64,000 nucleotides of DNA from Streptomyces chartreusis. GTDB lineage: Bacteria > Actinomycetota > Actinomycetes > Streptomycetales > Streptomycetaceae. The notes below the pieces were generated by a model. The model did not search any database. It saw nothing but the letters and a program-made list of their open reading frames with translations, and was not told the origin of the DNA. Every line of letters begins with the position of its first letter. Position 1 is the first letter of the stretch. The position numbers were made by a program, and so were the translations under genes. The stretch is from positions 2,418,001 to 2,482,000 of the forward strand of contig NZ_CP023689.1 in NCBI RefSeq assembly GCF_008704715.1. Direction: 5' to 3'. Shown in pieces: positions 53,850 to 62,460 of the stretch.

Positions 53850-56240
53850 ATGCTTCAGGCGACACCACTCACCGACGGATGGATCCTGCGACACCCCGAC
53901 GGGGCGGCGGCGTCGCTGCCGGCCGCCGTGCCCGGCTGTGTGCACACCGACCTGCTGGCCGCCGGCGTGATCCCGGACCCCTTTCTCGGGCGGGCCGAGA
54001 CCGAGGTGGCATGGGTGGGGCGGCGGGACTGGACGTACGAGACCGACCTGGACGCGGCCTCCGCCCATGAGCAGACCGACCTCGTCTTCGACGGGCTCGA
54101 CACCGTCGCCGAGATCCTGCTCGACGGCCGGGTCCTGGGCCGGGTGCGGAACATGCACCGCTCGTACCGGTTCGACGTCACGGGCCTGAGCGGGCGGCTC
54201 TCGGTGCGGTTCGCCTCCGCTTACGCCGAGGCCGAGGCGGTGCGCGGCAGGCTGGGCGAACGGCCCGCCGCCTACGCCGAGCCCTACCAGTACGTCCGCA
54301 AGATGGCCTGCTCCTTCGGCTGGGACTGGGGACCGACCCTGGTGACCGCCGGGATCTGGCGGCCGGTGAGGCTGGAGCACTGGTCGACGGCACGGATCGC
54401 GCGCGTGCGGCCCGTGGTGGGCGTCGAACAGGGCACCGGACAGGTCGAGTTGACGGTCGACGTGGAGCGGACCCGGGTCGAGGCGCCGCTCACGGTCGAG
54501 GCGAGAGTCGGCGGGGTCCGGGCGCGGGCCGAGGTCGAGGGGACGGGCGGGACGGTACGGCTGACCGTGCCGGACGTACGACTGTGGTGGCCGCGCGGCT
54601 ACGGCGAACAGCCCCTGTACGACGTCGAGTTGCGGCTGCTGCACGGCGACGCCCCGTTGGATGTGTGGCGCCGCCGGATCGGCTTCCGGACCGTCGGGCT
54701 CGACCGCTGCGCCGACGAGCACGGCACCGGCTTCACCCTCGTCGTCAACGGCGAGCGGCTCTTCGCGCGGGGCGTCAACTGGATCCCGGACGACGTGTTC
54801 CCGTCCCGGGTGACCCGCGAGCGGTACCGCACCCGGCTGCGGCAGGCCGCCGGCGCGGGCGTGGATCTCGTACGGGTCTGGGGCGGCGGGATCTACGAGA
54901 GCGAGGACTTCTACGACGCCTGTGACGAGCTGGGCCTGCTGGTGTGGCAGGACTTCCCGTTCGCGTGCGCGGCCTATCCGGAGGAGCAGCCGCTGCGCGG
55001 GGAGGTGGAGGCCGAGGCCCGCGAGAACGTCGTACGGCTGATGCCGCACCCCTCGCTGGTGCTGTGGAACGGCAACAACGAGAACCTGTGGGGGTTCCGG
55101 GACTGGGGCTGGGAGCCGCGGCTGGCCGGGGACTCCTGGGGCGAGGGGTACTACCTGGGCGTGCTGCCGCGGGTGGTGGCCGAGCTGGATCCGACGCGGC
55201 CGTACACCGCCGGCAGCCCCTGGTCCGGGTCGTGGGACCGGCATCCGAACGACCCGGCCCACGGCACGCACCACTCCTGGGAGGTGTGGAACCGTCGGGA
55301 CCACGCCGACTACCGGCTGAGCGTGCCGCGTTTCGTGGCCGAGTTCGGCTGGCAGGCGCCGCCCGCGTACGCCACGCTGCGGCGGGCGCTGCCGGACGAG
55401 GAGCTCGCGCCGGACTCCCCCGGCATGCTGCACCACCAGAAGGCGGACGACGGGAACGGAAAGCTGCGGCGAGGGCTGGAGCGGTACTTCGCCCTGCCCG
55501 AGAAGGACTCCGAGCAGGACTTCGACCGCTGGCACTACCTCACCCAGGTCATTCAGGCGCGGGCCGTCGCGGCCGGAATCGAGCACTGGCGGTCCAACTG
55601 GCCGGTGTGCGCGGGCACGGTCCTCTGGCAGCTCAACGACTGCTGGCCGGTGACGTCCTGGGCGGCGATCGACGGGGACGGGCGGGAGAAGCCGCTGTAC
55701 CACGAGCTGCGGCGGCTGTACGCGGACCGGCTGCTCACGCTGGCGGTGCGGGAGCAGGGGCTGGAGCTGGCCGTCGTCAATCAGGCGGGCCTGGCGTGGA
55801 CCGGGACGGCGCGGCTGCGGCGGATGTCGGTCGAGGGGGCGGTGCTCGGCGAGGCGAGTGCGGGCTTCGGTGCCGAGGGGCGTGCGGTGGCCCGCATCGG
55901 CGTACCGAAGGAACTGGAACCCGTCGGACCGAAGGAGTTCCTCGTGGCGGACGCGGACGGTTCACGCGCCGTGCACTTTCCCGCGCCGGATCGCGAAGTA
56001 CCGTATCCCCGGCCCGAGTTCGAGGTCTCGCTCGTGCCGGGCGGGGTGCTGGTCGCGGCCCGCACCCTGGTGCGGGACCTGCTGCTCCAGGCCGACCGGC
56101 TGCACCCGGACGCCCGGGCCGACCGGGGGCTGGTGACGTTGCTTCCTGGCGAGGAGGTGACCATCGGGGTGAGTGGCTGGGAGACTCCTGACGCGGCCGC
56201 CGCCCGGTCCGCCCTGTACTGCATGGAGCCCTCCCGATGA
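53850..56240 (+). CDS. GH2 beta-mannosidase
   Basis: The 796-residue protein starts at ATG 53850 with AGGAG upstream. The GH2 jelly-roll N-terminus (about 10-170) has LPAAVPGCVHTDLLAAGVIPDPF and RNMHRSYRFDV, then immunoglobulin-like and barrel domains. In the barrel, the acid/base Glu is in WNGNNENLW (about 411) and the nucleophile Glu is in FVAEFGWQ (about 498). ACSFGWDWGPTL is also characteristic of mannosidases. No signal peptide, so it acts on imported oligosaccharides. It overlaps the LacI gene by 4 bp and diverges from the importer operon, making a complete mannoside utilisation locus. Confidence 0.9.
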   Translation: MLQATPLTDGWILRHPDGAAASLPAAVPGCVHTDLLAAGVIPDPFLGRAETEVAWVGRRDWTYETDLDAASAHEQTDLVFDGLDTVAEILLDGRVLGRVRNMHRSYRFDVTGLSGRLSVRFASAYAEAEAVRGRLGERPAAYAEPYQYVRKMACSFGWDWGPTLVTAGIWRPVRLEHWSTARIARVRPVVGVEQGTGQVELTVDVERTRVEAPLTVEARVGGVRARAEVEGTGGTVRLTVPDVRLWWPRGYGEQPLYDVELRLLHGDAPLDVWRRRIGFRTVGLDRCADEHGTGFTLVVNGERLFARGVNWIPDDVFPSRVTRERYRTRLRQAAGAGVDLVRVWGGGIYESEDFYDACDELGLLVWQDFPFACAAYPEEQPLRGEVEAEARENVVRLMPHPSLVLWNGNNENLWGFRDWGWEPRLAGDSWGEGYYLGVLPRVVAELDPTRPYTAGSPWSGSWDRHPNDPAHGTHHSWEVWNRRDHADYRLSVPRFVAEFGWQAPPAYATLRRALPDEELAPDSPGMLHHQKADDGNGKLRRGLERYFALPEKDSEQDFDRWHYLTQVIQARAVAAGIEHWRSNWPVCAGTVLWQLNDCWPVTSWAAIDGDGREKPLYHELRRLYADRLLTLAVREQGLELAVVNQAGLAWTGTARLRRMSVEGAVLGEASAGFGAEGRAVARIGVPKELEPVGPKEFLVADADGSRAVHFPAPDREVPYPRPEFEVSLVPGGVLVAARTLVRDLLLQADRLHPDARADRGLVTLLPGEEVTIGVSGWETPDAAAARSALYCMEPSR

Positions 56241-57256
56241 CGACCTCGCGCGTCACCATCAAGGACGTCGCCGCGCGCGCCGGCGTGTCCAAAGGCGCGG
56301 TCTCCCTCGCCTTCAACCACAAGCCCGGACTGTCCGAGGCGACCCGGGACCGGATCTTCCGGGCCGCGCGGGAGCTGGGCTGGGCGCCGAACCTCACGGC
56401 CCGGACGCTGGCCGGGTCGCGGGTGGACGTGGTGGGGCTGGCGATCTGCCGGCCGGCCCGGCTGCTCGGGCTCGAACCGTTCTACATGGAGTTCATCTCG
56501 GGCGTGGAGAGCGTGCTGACCGAGCACTCCTGTTCGCTGCTGCTGCGTCTGGTGCGGACCGTGGAGGAGGAGGCCGGGCTCCAGGACACGTGGTGGCGCG
56601 GGCGGCAGATCGGCGGGTCGATCCTGGTCGACTTCCGGGCGGACGACCCCAGGGTGGCGATGGCCGAGCGGCTCGGGATGCCGGTGGTCGCGGTCGGGCA
56701 CCCGTCGCTGACCGGCGGGCTGACGTCGGTGTGGACGGACGACGCCACCGCCGTGACGGAGGCCGTGCGGTATCTGGCCGCGCTCGGGCACCGGCGGATC
56801 GCGCGGGTGGGCGGGGCGGCCGCCCTCGGCCACACGGCCATCCGCACGGCCGCGTTCGACGAGGCGGCGGGGGCGCTGGCCGGGGCGTGGCAGGTCGCGA
56901 CGGACTTCTCGGGCGACGCGGGGGCGCGGGCGACCCGGTCCCTGCTCGCCGCGTCACCGCAGGACCGGCCGACGGCGATCGTGTACGACAACGACATCAT
57001 GGCGGTGGCGGGGCTGGCGGTGGCCGCGGAGATGGGGCTGCGGGTGCCGGAGGACGTGTCGCTGCTGGCCTGGGACGACTCGCAGCTGTGCCGGCTGACG
57101 CATCCGACGCTGTCCGCGATGAGTCATGACGTGCACGGGTTCGGGGCGGAGGTGGCGCGGACCCTGTTCGGGGTGATCATGGGGGACGGGGCCGGATCGC
57201 ATCCGGTGCCCACCCCGGTGCTGACCCCGAGAGGGTCCACGGCGCCGCCTCGGTGA
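56237..57256 (+). CDS. LacI-family transcriptional regulator
   Basis: The 339-residue protein starts at ATG 56237, overlapping the mannosidase stop (ATGA). The N-terminal LacI headpiece is VTIKDVAARAGVSKGAVSLAFNHKPGLSEATRDRI (about 5-45), followed by hinge WAPNLTARTLAGSRV and a periplasmic-binding-like sugar domain with PVVAVGHPSL and AIVYDNDIMAVAGL. It probably represses the beta-mannosidase and importer genes until a mannoside binds. Confidence 0.93.
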   Translation: MTTSRVTIKDVAARAGVSKGAVSLAFNHKPGLSEATRDRIFRAARELGWAPNLTARTLAGSRVDVVGLAICRPARLLGLEPFYMEFISGVESVLTEHSCSLLLRLVRTVEEEAGLQDTWWRGRQIGGSILVDFRADDPRVAMAERLGMPVVAVGHPSLTGGLTSVWTDDATAVTEAVRYLAALGHRRIARVGGAAALGHTAIRTAAFDEAAGALAGAWQVATDFSGDAGARATRSLLAASPQDRPTAIVYDNDIMAVAGLAVAAEMGLRVPEDVSLLAWDDSQLCRLTHPTLSAMSHDVHGFGAEVARTLFGVIMGDGAGSHPVPTPVLTPRGSTAPPR

Positions 57257-57304
57257 GCACCGTTCAGGTGTGACCTTCGCCGCTCCACCCTCCAGGACTG
57301 TGCA

Positions 57305-57325
57305 GCTACGTTACTCATAAGTAGC
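57305..57325. promoter_or_regulatory. Inverted-repeat operator candidate for fadAB
   Basis: GCTAC and GTAGC flank an 11-base AT-rich spacer, and the inner TACT-CATA-AGTA is a second nested palindrome. A separate perfect palindrome TGAGCGCGCGCTCA follows at 57333-57346. Both lie 50-95 bp before the GTG of fadA, where a fatty-acid-responsive (TetR-like) repressor might bind. The regulator is not encoded here. Confidence 0.45.
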
Positions 57326-57398
57326 ATGAGCCTGAGCGCGCGCTCAGCGCTTGCGTGCCGCAGCAGTGCAGATCCCGCACCTCTGGAGGAGAGCCATC

Positions 57399-58619
57399 GT
57401 GCCTCGTACCGTCAGGGACGTCGTCTTCGTCGACGGCGTCCGCACCCCGTTCGGCAAGGCGGGCCCGAAGGGCATCTACCACGAGACCCGCGCCGACGAC
57501 CTCGTCGTGAAGGCGATCCGGGAGCTGCTGCGCCGCAACCCCGGTCTCGACGCGAAGCAGATCGACGAGGTCGCCATCGCCGCGACCACGCAGATCGGCG
57601 ACCAGGGCCTGACCATCGGCCGTACGGCCGGCATCCTCGCCGGTCTGCCCCAGTCGGTGCCCGGCTACTCGATCGACCGTATGTGCGCCGGCGCCCTGAC
57701 CGCCGTCACCTCGGTCGCCGGTTCGGTCGCCTTCGGTGCGTACGACATCGCCATCGCCGGTGGTGTCGAGCACATGGGCCGCCACCCCATGGGCGAGGGC
57801 GTGGACCCCAACCCGCGCTTCGTCAGCGAGAAGCTGGTCGACGAGTCCGCCCTGTTCATGGGCATGACGGCGGAGAACCTGCACGACCGCTACCCGCACA
57901 TCACCAAGCTGCGCGCCGACGAGTACGCCGTGCGCTCGCAGGAGAAGGCCGCAAAGGCGTACGCCAACGGCAAGATCCAGGCCGACCTGGTCCCGATCTC
58001 CGTGCGCCGCACCAACCCCGAGGCCGGCGAGACGGGCTGGGGCCTGGTCACCGCCGACGAGCCGATGCGCCCGGGCACCACGCTGGAGAACCTCTCCGGT
58101 CTGAAGACCCCGTTCCGCGTCCACGGCCGGGTCACCGCCGGTAACGCCGCCGGTCTGAACGACGGCGCCACCGCCTCCCTCATCGCCTCCGAGGACTTCG
58201 CCCGCGAGAACAACCTCCCGGTGAAGATGCGCCTGGTCTCCTACGCCTTCGCGGGCGTCGAGCCGGAGGTCATGGGCTACGGCCCGATCCCGGCCACGGA
58301 GAAGGCCCTCGCCAAGGCGGGCCTCGACATCTCCGAGATCGGTCTGTTCGAGGTCAACGAGGCCTTCGCCGTCCAGGTCCTGGCCTTCCTCGACCACTAC
58401 GGCATCGCGGACGACGACGAGCGCGTCAACCAGTACGGCGGCGCCATCGCCTTCGGCCACCCGCTCGCCTCCTCCGGCGTCCGTCTGATGACGCAGCTGG
58501 CCCGCCAGTTCGAGGAGCAGCCGCACGTCCGCTACGGCCTGACCACCATGTGCGTCGGCTTCGGCATGGGCGCGACGGTCATCTGGGAGAACCCGAACTT
58601 CGACGGAGGCAGCAAGTGA
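57399..58619 (+). CDS. fadA: Acetyl-CoA acyltransferase (3-ketoacyl-CoA thiolase)
   Basis: The 406-residue enzyme starts at GTG 57399, with GGAGGAG upstream; the upstream in-frame ATG at 57351 has no such site. It has the catalytic Cys in DRMCAGAL (about residue 96), the VNEAFAVQVLAF segment, the GGAIAFGHPLASSG His motif and the second Cys in CVGFGMG. It cleaves 3-ketoacyl-CoA in the last step of beta-oxidation. The fadB start overlaps its stop codon, so a multienzyme complex is likely. Confidence 0.94.
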   Translation: MPRTVRDVVFVDGVRTPFGKAGPKGIYHETRADDLVVKAIRELLRRNPGLDAKQIDEVAIAATTQIGDQGLTIGRTAGILAGLPQSVPGYSIDRMCAGALTAVTSVAGSVAFGAYDIAIAGGVEHMGRHPMGEGVDPNPRFVSEKLVDESALFMGMTAENLHDRYPHITKLRADEYAVRSQEKAAKAYANGKIQADLVPISVRRTNPEAGETGWGLVTADEPMRPGTTLENLSGLKTPFRVHGRVTAGNAAGLNDGATASLIASEDFARENNLPVKMRLVSYAFAGVEPEVMGYGPIPATEKALAKAGLDISEIGLFEVNEAFAVQVLAFLDHYGIADDDERVNQYGGAIAFGHPLASSGVRLMTQLARQFEEQPHVRYGLTTMCVGFGMGATVIWENPNFDGGSK

Positions 58620-60745
58620 GCACCACCGCTGAGCTTTTGAAGGGTGCGGCCGAGCTGTTCCCCGACGAGGTCGTGACGTCGGCGCACGTGCGCCACCTCG
58701 ACCTGCCGTTCGGCGCCGGGCGCTTCGCGCTCATCACGCTGGACAACGGCTTCGACCACACCAAGCCGACCACCTTCGGCCCGGCCTCGCTGGCGAACCT
58801 CAACACCGCCATCGACCAGGTCGAGAAGGAGGCCGCGGACGGCGACATCGTCGGCGTCGGCATCACCGGCAAGCCGTTCATCTTCGCCGTCGGCGCCGAC
58901 CTCAAGGGCGTCGAGCTGCTGAAGGAGCACAAGGACGCGCTGGCCATCGGCAAGGGCGGCCACGAGGTCTTCAAGCGGCTGTCGGGCCTGGCCGTGCCGA
59001 CCTTCGCGTACTACAACGGTGCCGCGATGGGCGGTGGCGTCGAGGTCGGTCTGCACTGCGAGTACCGGACCGTCAGCAAGGCCCTCCCGGCCTTCTCGCT
59101 GCCCGAGGTGTTCCTCGGTCTGGTCCCCGGCTGGGGCGGCTGCACGATCCTGCCGAACCTGATCGGCGCCGACAGGGCCGTCCAGGTGATCATCGAGAAC
59201 AGCCTCAACCAGAACAAGCAGCTCAAGGGCCAGCAGGTCTTCGACCTGGGCATCGCCGACGCCATCTTCGAGGGCGCCGACTTCCTGGAGCAGTCGCTGA
59301 TCTGGACCGCGAACGTCCTCAAGGGCGACGTCGAGGTCGAGCGTCCGGTGATCGACCGCGGTGAGGGCTGGGACCAGGCCGTCGCCAAGGGCCGCTTCGT
59401 CGCGGACTCGAAGGTGCACGGCGCCGCTCCGGCCGCCTACCGCGCCCTCGACATCATCGCCGCCGCCAAGAACGGCGACCTCCAGCAGGGCTACGACGCC
59501 GAGGACAAGGCGCTCGCCGACCTGATCATGGGTGGCGAACTGCGGTCCGGCATCTACGCCTTCAACCTGGTGCAGAAGCGCGGCAAGCGCCCCGCCGGCG
59601 CGCCGGACAAGAACCTGGCCCGCCCGGTCACCAAGGTCGGTGTCGTCGGCGCCGGTCTGATGGCCTCCCAGCTCGCGCTGCTCTTCCTGCGCCGCCTGGA
59701 GGTCCCGGTCGTCCTCACGGACATCGACCAGGAGCGCGTCGACAAGGGTGTGGGCTACGTCCACGCCGAGATCGACAAGCTGCTCGGCAAGGGCCGTATC
59801 AACCAGGACAAGGCCAACCGCCTCAAGGCGCTGGTGACCGGTGTCCTGGACAAGGCCGAGGGCTTCGCGGACGCGGACTTCATCATCGAGGCCGTGTTCG
59901 AGGAGATCGGCGTCAAGCAGCAGGTGTTCGCCGAGGTCGAGGCGGTCGCCCCGGCGCACGCCGTCTTCGCCACCAACACCTCGTCCCTCTCGGTCTCCGA
60001 GATGGCGTCGAAGCTGAAGAACCCCGAGCGGGTCGTCGGCTTCCACTTCTTCAACCCGGTCGCGATCCTGCCGCTGCTGGAGATCGTCCGCGGCGAGCAG
60101 ACCGACGACGCCTCGCTGGCCACGGCCTTCGCCGTCGCCAAGAAGCTGAAGAAGACCGGGGTCCTCACCAAGGACGCCCCGGCGTTCGTCGTGAACCGCA
60201 TCCTCACCCGCTTCATGGGCGAGATCCAGAACGTCATCGACGAGGGCACCCCGGTCGAGGTCGCGGAGAAGGCGGTGGAGCCCCTGGGCCTGCCGATGTC
60301 TCCTCTCGTCCTCCTGGAGCTGGTCGGTCCCGCGATCGGTCTGCACGTCTCGGAGACCCTCAACCGGGCCTTCCCGGACCGCTTCACGGTCTCCCCGAAC
60401 CTCGCGGCCGTCGTCAAGGCGGGCAAGCGCGGCTTCTACGTCTACGACTCCGGCAAGCCGGAGCTGGACCCCGAGGTCGCCGCGCTGCTGAAGCAGGGCG
60501 ACTCCGTCCTGACCGAGGAGCAGGTCCGCGACCGGGTCCTCGACGCCGTCGCCCAGGAGATCGGGCTCATGCTCGACGAGGGTGTCGTCGCCGAGGCCCA
60601 GGACATCGACCTCTGCCTGATCACGGGCGCCGGCTGGCCCTTCCACCTGGGCGGCATCACGCCGTACCTGGACCGCGAGGGTGTCTCCGAGCGCGTGAAC
60701 GGCAAGAAGTTCCTGGCGCCGGGCGTGGCGTCGGTTCCGGCGTAA
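58616..60745 (+). CDS. fadB: Fatty acid oxidation multifunctional enzyme (enoyl-CoA hydratase/3-hydroxyacyl-CoA dehydrogenase)
   Basis: The 709-residue protein starts at GTG 58616, overlapping the fadA stop by 4 bp. The N-terminal crotonase domain (about 15-290) has FAVGADLKGVE, the GGGVEVGLHCEY oxyanion region and LPEVFLGLVPGWGG. The dehydrogenase domain (about 335-620) has VGVVGAGLMASQLALLF for NAD binding and FHFFNPVAILPLLEIV. It performs hydration and oxidation steps before the thiolase. A good terminator follows 20 bp after the stop. Confidence 0.95.
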   Translation: MSTTAELLKGAAELFPDEVVTSAHVRHLDLPFGAGRFALITLDNGFDHTKPTTFGPASLANLNTAIDQVEKEAADGDIVGVGITGKPFIFAVGADLKGVELLKEHKDALAIGKGGHEVFKRLSGLAVPTFAYYNGAAMGGGVEVGLHCEYRTVSKALPAFSLPEVFLGLVPGWGGCTILPNLIGADRAVQVIIENSLNQNKQLKGQQVFDLGIADAIFEGADFLEQSLIWTANVLKGDVEVERPVIDRGEGWDQAVAKGRFVADSKVHGAAPAAYRALDIIAAAKNGDLQQGYDAEDKALADLIMGGELRSGIYAFNLVQKRGKRPAGAPDKNLARPVTKVGVVGAGLMASQLALLFLRRLEVPVVLTDIDQERVDKGVGYVHAEIDKLLGKGRINQDKANRLKALVTGVLDKAEGFADADFIIEAVFEEIGVKQQVFAEVEAVAPAHAVFATNTSSLSVSEMASKLKNPERVVGFHFFNPVAILPLLEIVRGEQTDDASLATAFAVAKKLKKTGVLTKDAPAFVVNRILTRFMGEIQNVIDEGTPVEVAEKAVEPLGLPMSPLVLLELVGPAIGLHVSETLNRAFPDRFTVSPNLAAVVKAGKRGFYVYDSGKPELDPEVAALLKQGDSVLTEEQVRDRVLDAVAQEIGLMLDEGVVAEAQDIDLCLITGAGWPFHLGGITPYLDREGVSERVNGKKFLAPGVASVPA

Positions 60746-60765
60746 CACGACTCCTACGCGAGTGA

Positions 60766-60787
60766 GGCCCCTGCTCCGGCAGGGGCC
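60766..60787. terminator. Stem-loop terminator of fadAB
   Basis: A 9-bp perfect stem with TCCG loop (GGCCCCTGC/GCAGGGGCC) is followed by CTTTCGT. It lies 20 bp after the fadB stop and 40 bp from the end of the convergent gene. Confidence 0.88.
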
Positions 60788-60826
60788 CTTTCGTGTCCGG
60801 GACTCTTCGTGCCGCGCGGCGGGCGG

Positions 60827-61843
60827 TCAGACCTCCCGCCACGCCTCCAGGGCCAGCCCCGGCTCGTCCTTGCGGCGGGTGATGAGGAGTTGGTCGGTCG
60901 ACGGTGACAGCGTTGCCGCCACGACCCGGCCGTCCTCGTCCACCGCCATCGCCACCACCGCGTCCGCCGGGAGCTGCGGGCCCGACTCGGTCCACCACGC
61001 GCCCGCCGACTCCTGCTCCGTCGGGTACGCGGCGAAGGCGACGCAGCCGCTCGTCGAGCGCTGGGCGAGCAACGTGCAGTCGTGGCCGTCGAGTTCGCAG
61101 CGGATCGCGGTCACCGGGCCGGGGCCCGCGGACGTCAGGAGGGTCACCGGCTTGGTGCCGGGGCGCCAGACGCACAGGTCGCCGGAGTCGTCGGCGTAGA
61201 AGAGGGTCGTGTGCTCCGCGGAGGTCGCCAGGGCGTGCAGGGTGCCCGCCCGCACCGGTGTCTCCATCGCCTCCTCCAGGACCGGGACGCTGCCCGGCTT
61301 CTCCTGCCGCCAGTGCAGCAGGGCGCCGGGGACGGCCGCGTACAGCTCGACCCGTCCCGACTCCCCCGTCACCGCGGCCAGCCGGTCGTCGACCTCGGCG
61401 CCCTTCAGGTCACGCCACGGGCCCCAGCCGCCGACCTCCTTCTGGCCGCGCATGCTGACGCCGCCCTCCCGGTTGCGCACGAAGACATGCGCCCGCCCCT
61501 GCGCGTCCACCGTGACGGCGGGCGTGCCGGTGCGGTCGCCCGCCTTGTCCGGGTGGCCGATGGACGTCCAGTCCAGCGGGGCCAGACGGGGCCGGAAGTG
61601 CGTGGAGTGCACCAGGCCCGCCTCGCCCTCCTTGGTGGGCCGCCAGGCGGCCAGATGGGCGTAGGCGTCGGCGCCCTGGCCGACCGCGGGGCCGGGGCGC
61701 AGCTTCTGGTCGCCGCCGACCTTGCGCGGGGGTTCCCAGGGGCCGCCGGGACCGAGTTCCGCCCGGCACAGGACGGCGTCCTCGGTCGGCAGATAGACGC
61801 TGAGGCGGCCGTCACGGCCGCGGATGAGCCAGTCGCCGTTCAC
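60827..61843 (-). CDS. PLL/beta-propeller-like protein of unknown function
   Basis: The 338-residue protein starts at GTG 61843. It has repeating blade-like stretches: GDWLIRGRDGRLSVYLP, GTPAVTVDAQGRAHVFVRNREGGVSMR, GRVELYAAVPGALLHW, GDLCVWRPGT, and AMAVDEDGRVVAATLS. Trp/Gly turns at about 45-residue spacing match PLL/sialidase-like propellers. No signal peptide, no catalytic residues and no partner domain are visible. It lies downstream of the immunity gene on the same strand but beyond a terminator, so it is probably transcribed independently. Confidence 0.65.
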   Translation of the reverse strand: MNGDWLIRGRDGRLSVYLPTEDAVLCRAELGPGGPWEPPRKVGGDQKLRPGPAVGQGADAYAHLAAWRPTKEGEAGLVHSTHFRPRLAPLDWTSIGHPDKAGDRTGTPAVTVDAQGRAHVFVRNREGGVSMRGQKEVGGWGPWRDLKGAEVDDRLAAVTGESGRVELYAAVPGALLHWRQEKPGSVPVLEEAMETPVRAGTLHALATSAEHTTLFYADDSGDLCVWRPGTKPVTLLTSAGPGPVTAIRCELDGHDCTLLAQRSTSGCVAFAAYPTEQESAGAWWTESGPQLPADAVVAMAVDEDGRVVAATLSPSTDQLLITRRKDEPGLALEAWREV

Positions 61844-61937
61844 CGGGTCACCATATGCGGGGCGGCCCGGCGCCGGTGTCCCGGCCCCGGGTTCTCGGCT
61901 CGCGAGGCCGTGACCGCGACGGCACCGGACACGGGCC

Positions 61938-61971
61938 GGCCCCCGCTCCGTGGTGGCACGGAACGGGGGCC
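61938..61971 (-). terminator. Stem-loop terminator after toxin-immunity pair
   Basis: GGCCCCCG pairs with CGGGGGCC at the ends, with an inner CCGTG-GTGG-CACGG stem. It lies 30 bp after the immunity gene stop (minus strand). Confidence 0.75.
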
Positions 61972-62001
61972 GGGTGACGCTGCCCTGAAGGGGCGGCCGG
62001 T

Positions 62002-62460
62002 TCAGACGGTGTCCGGCGGGAATCCGTGGTGGGCTCCCCCACGGACCAGGACCCGCCAGGCCTCCATCGGCCCCGAACAGACCGGGAACGCCTCGAGCCT
62101 GAACGCGGGCTCCCAGGTCACGGTCAGTTCACCCGCGGCACCGACGCTCACAGCGTCGACGGTGGGCCTCAACTCGCCGAGAATCGCGTTGAGCTTGGTG
62201 GACCGGGCGTCGTAGACGGTACGGAACTCGTCGAACGCCCGCTCTCCCGCGCCCTTCTGCGGGTACCGCATGTCCGCGGACCCCACGAGGATCGTCCCGT
62301 CCTGGACGATGCGGAACGGGCACTGAAGATGGGCCATGACCGTCTCGCCTGCGGGTCCGTCGAACTCGACGACTCCCATGTCCACGGCCCTGCCGACGGA
62401 GCGTGCGACCGCGCCCGTCAGGATCGCAGTGATCTCGCCGACGTGGATCTCAGCAGCCAC
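62002..62460 (-). CDS. Putative immunity protein for the adjacent Rhs toxin
   Basis: The 152-residue product starts at GTG 62460, overlapping the toxin stop by 11 bp, which suggests coupled translation. It is a small soluble protein with AEIHVGEITAILTGAVARSVGRA, MAHLQCPFRIVQDGTILVGSADMRYP and LTVTWEPAFRLEAFPVCSG. I did not recognise a named immunity family. Position immediately downstream of a toxin C-terminus is the main evidence for its role. A terminator follows. Confidence 0.7.
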   Translation of the reverse strand: MAAEIHVGEITAILTGAVARSVGRAVDMGVVEFDGPAGETVMAHLQCPFRIVQDGTILVGSADMRYPQKGAGERAFDEFRTVYDARSTKLNAILGELRPTVDAVSVGAAGELTVTWEPAFRLEAFPVCSGPMEAWRVLVRGGAHHGFPPDTV

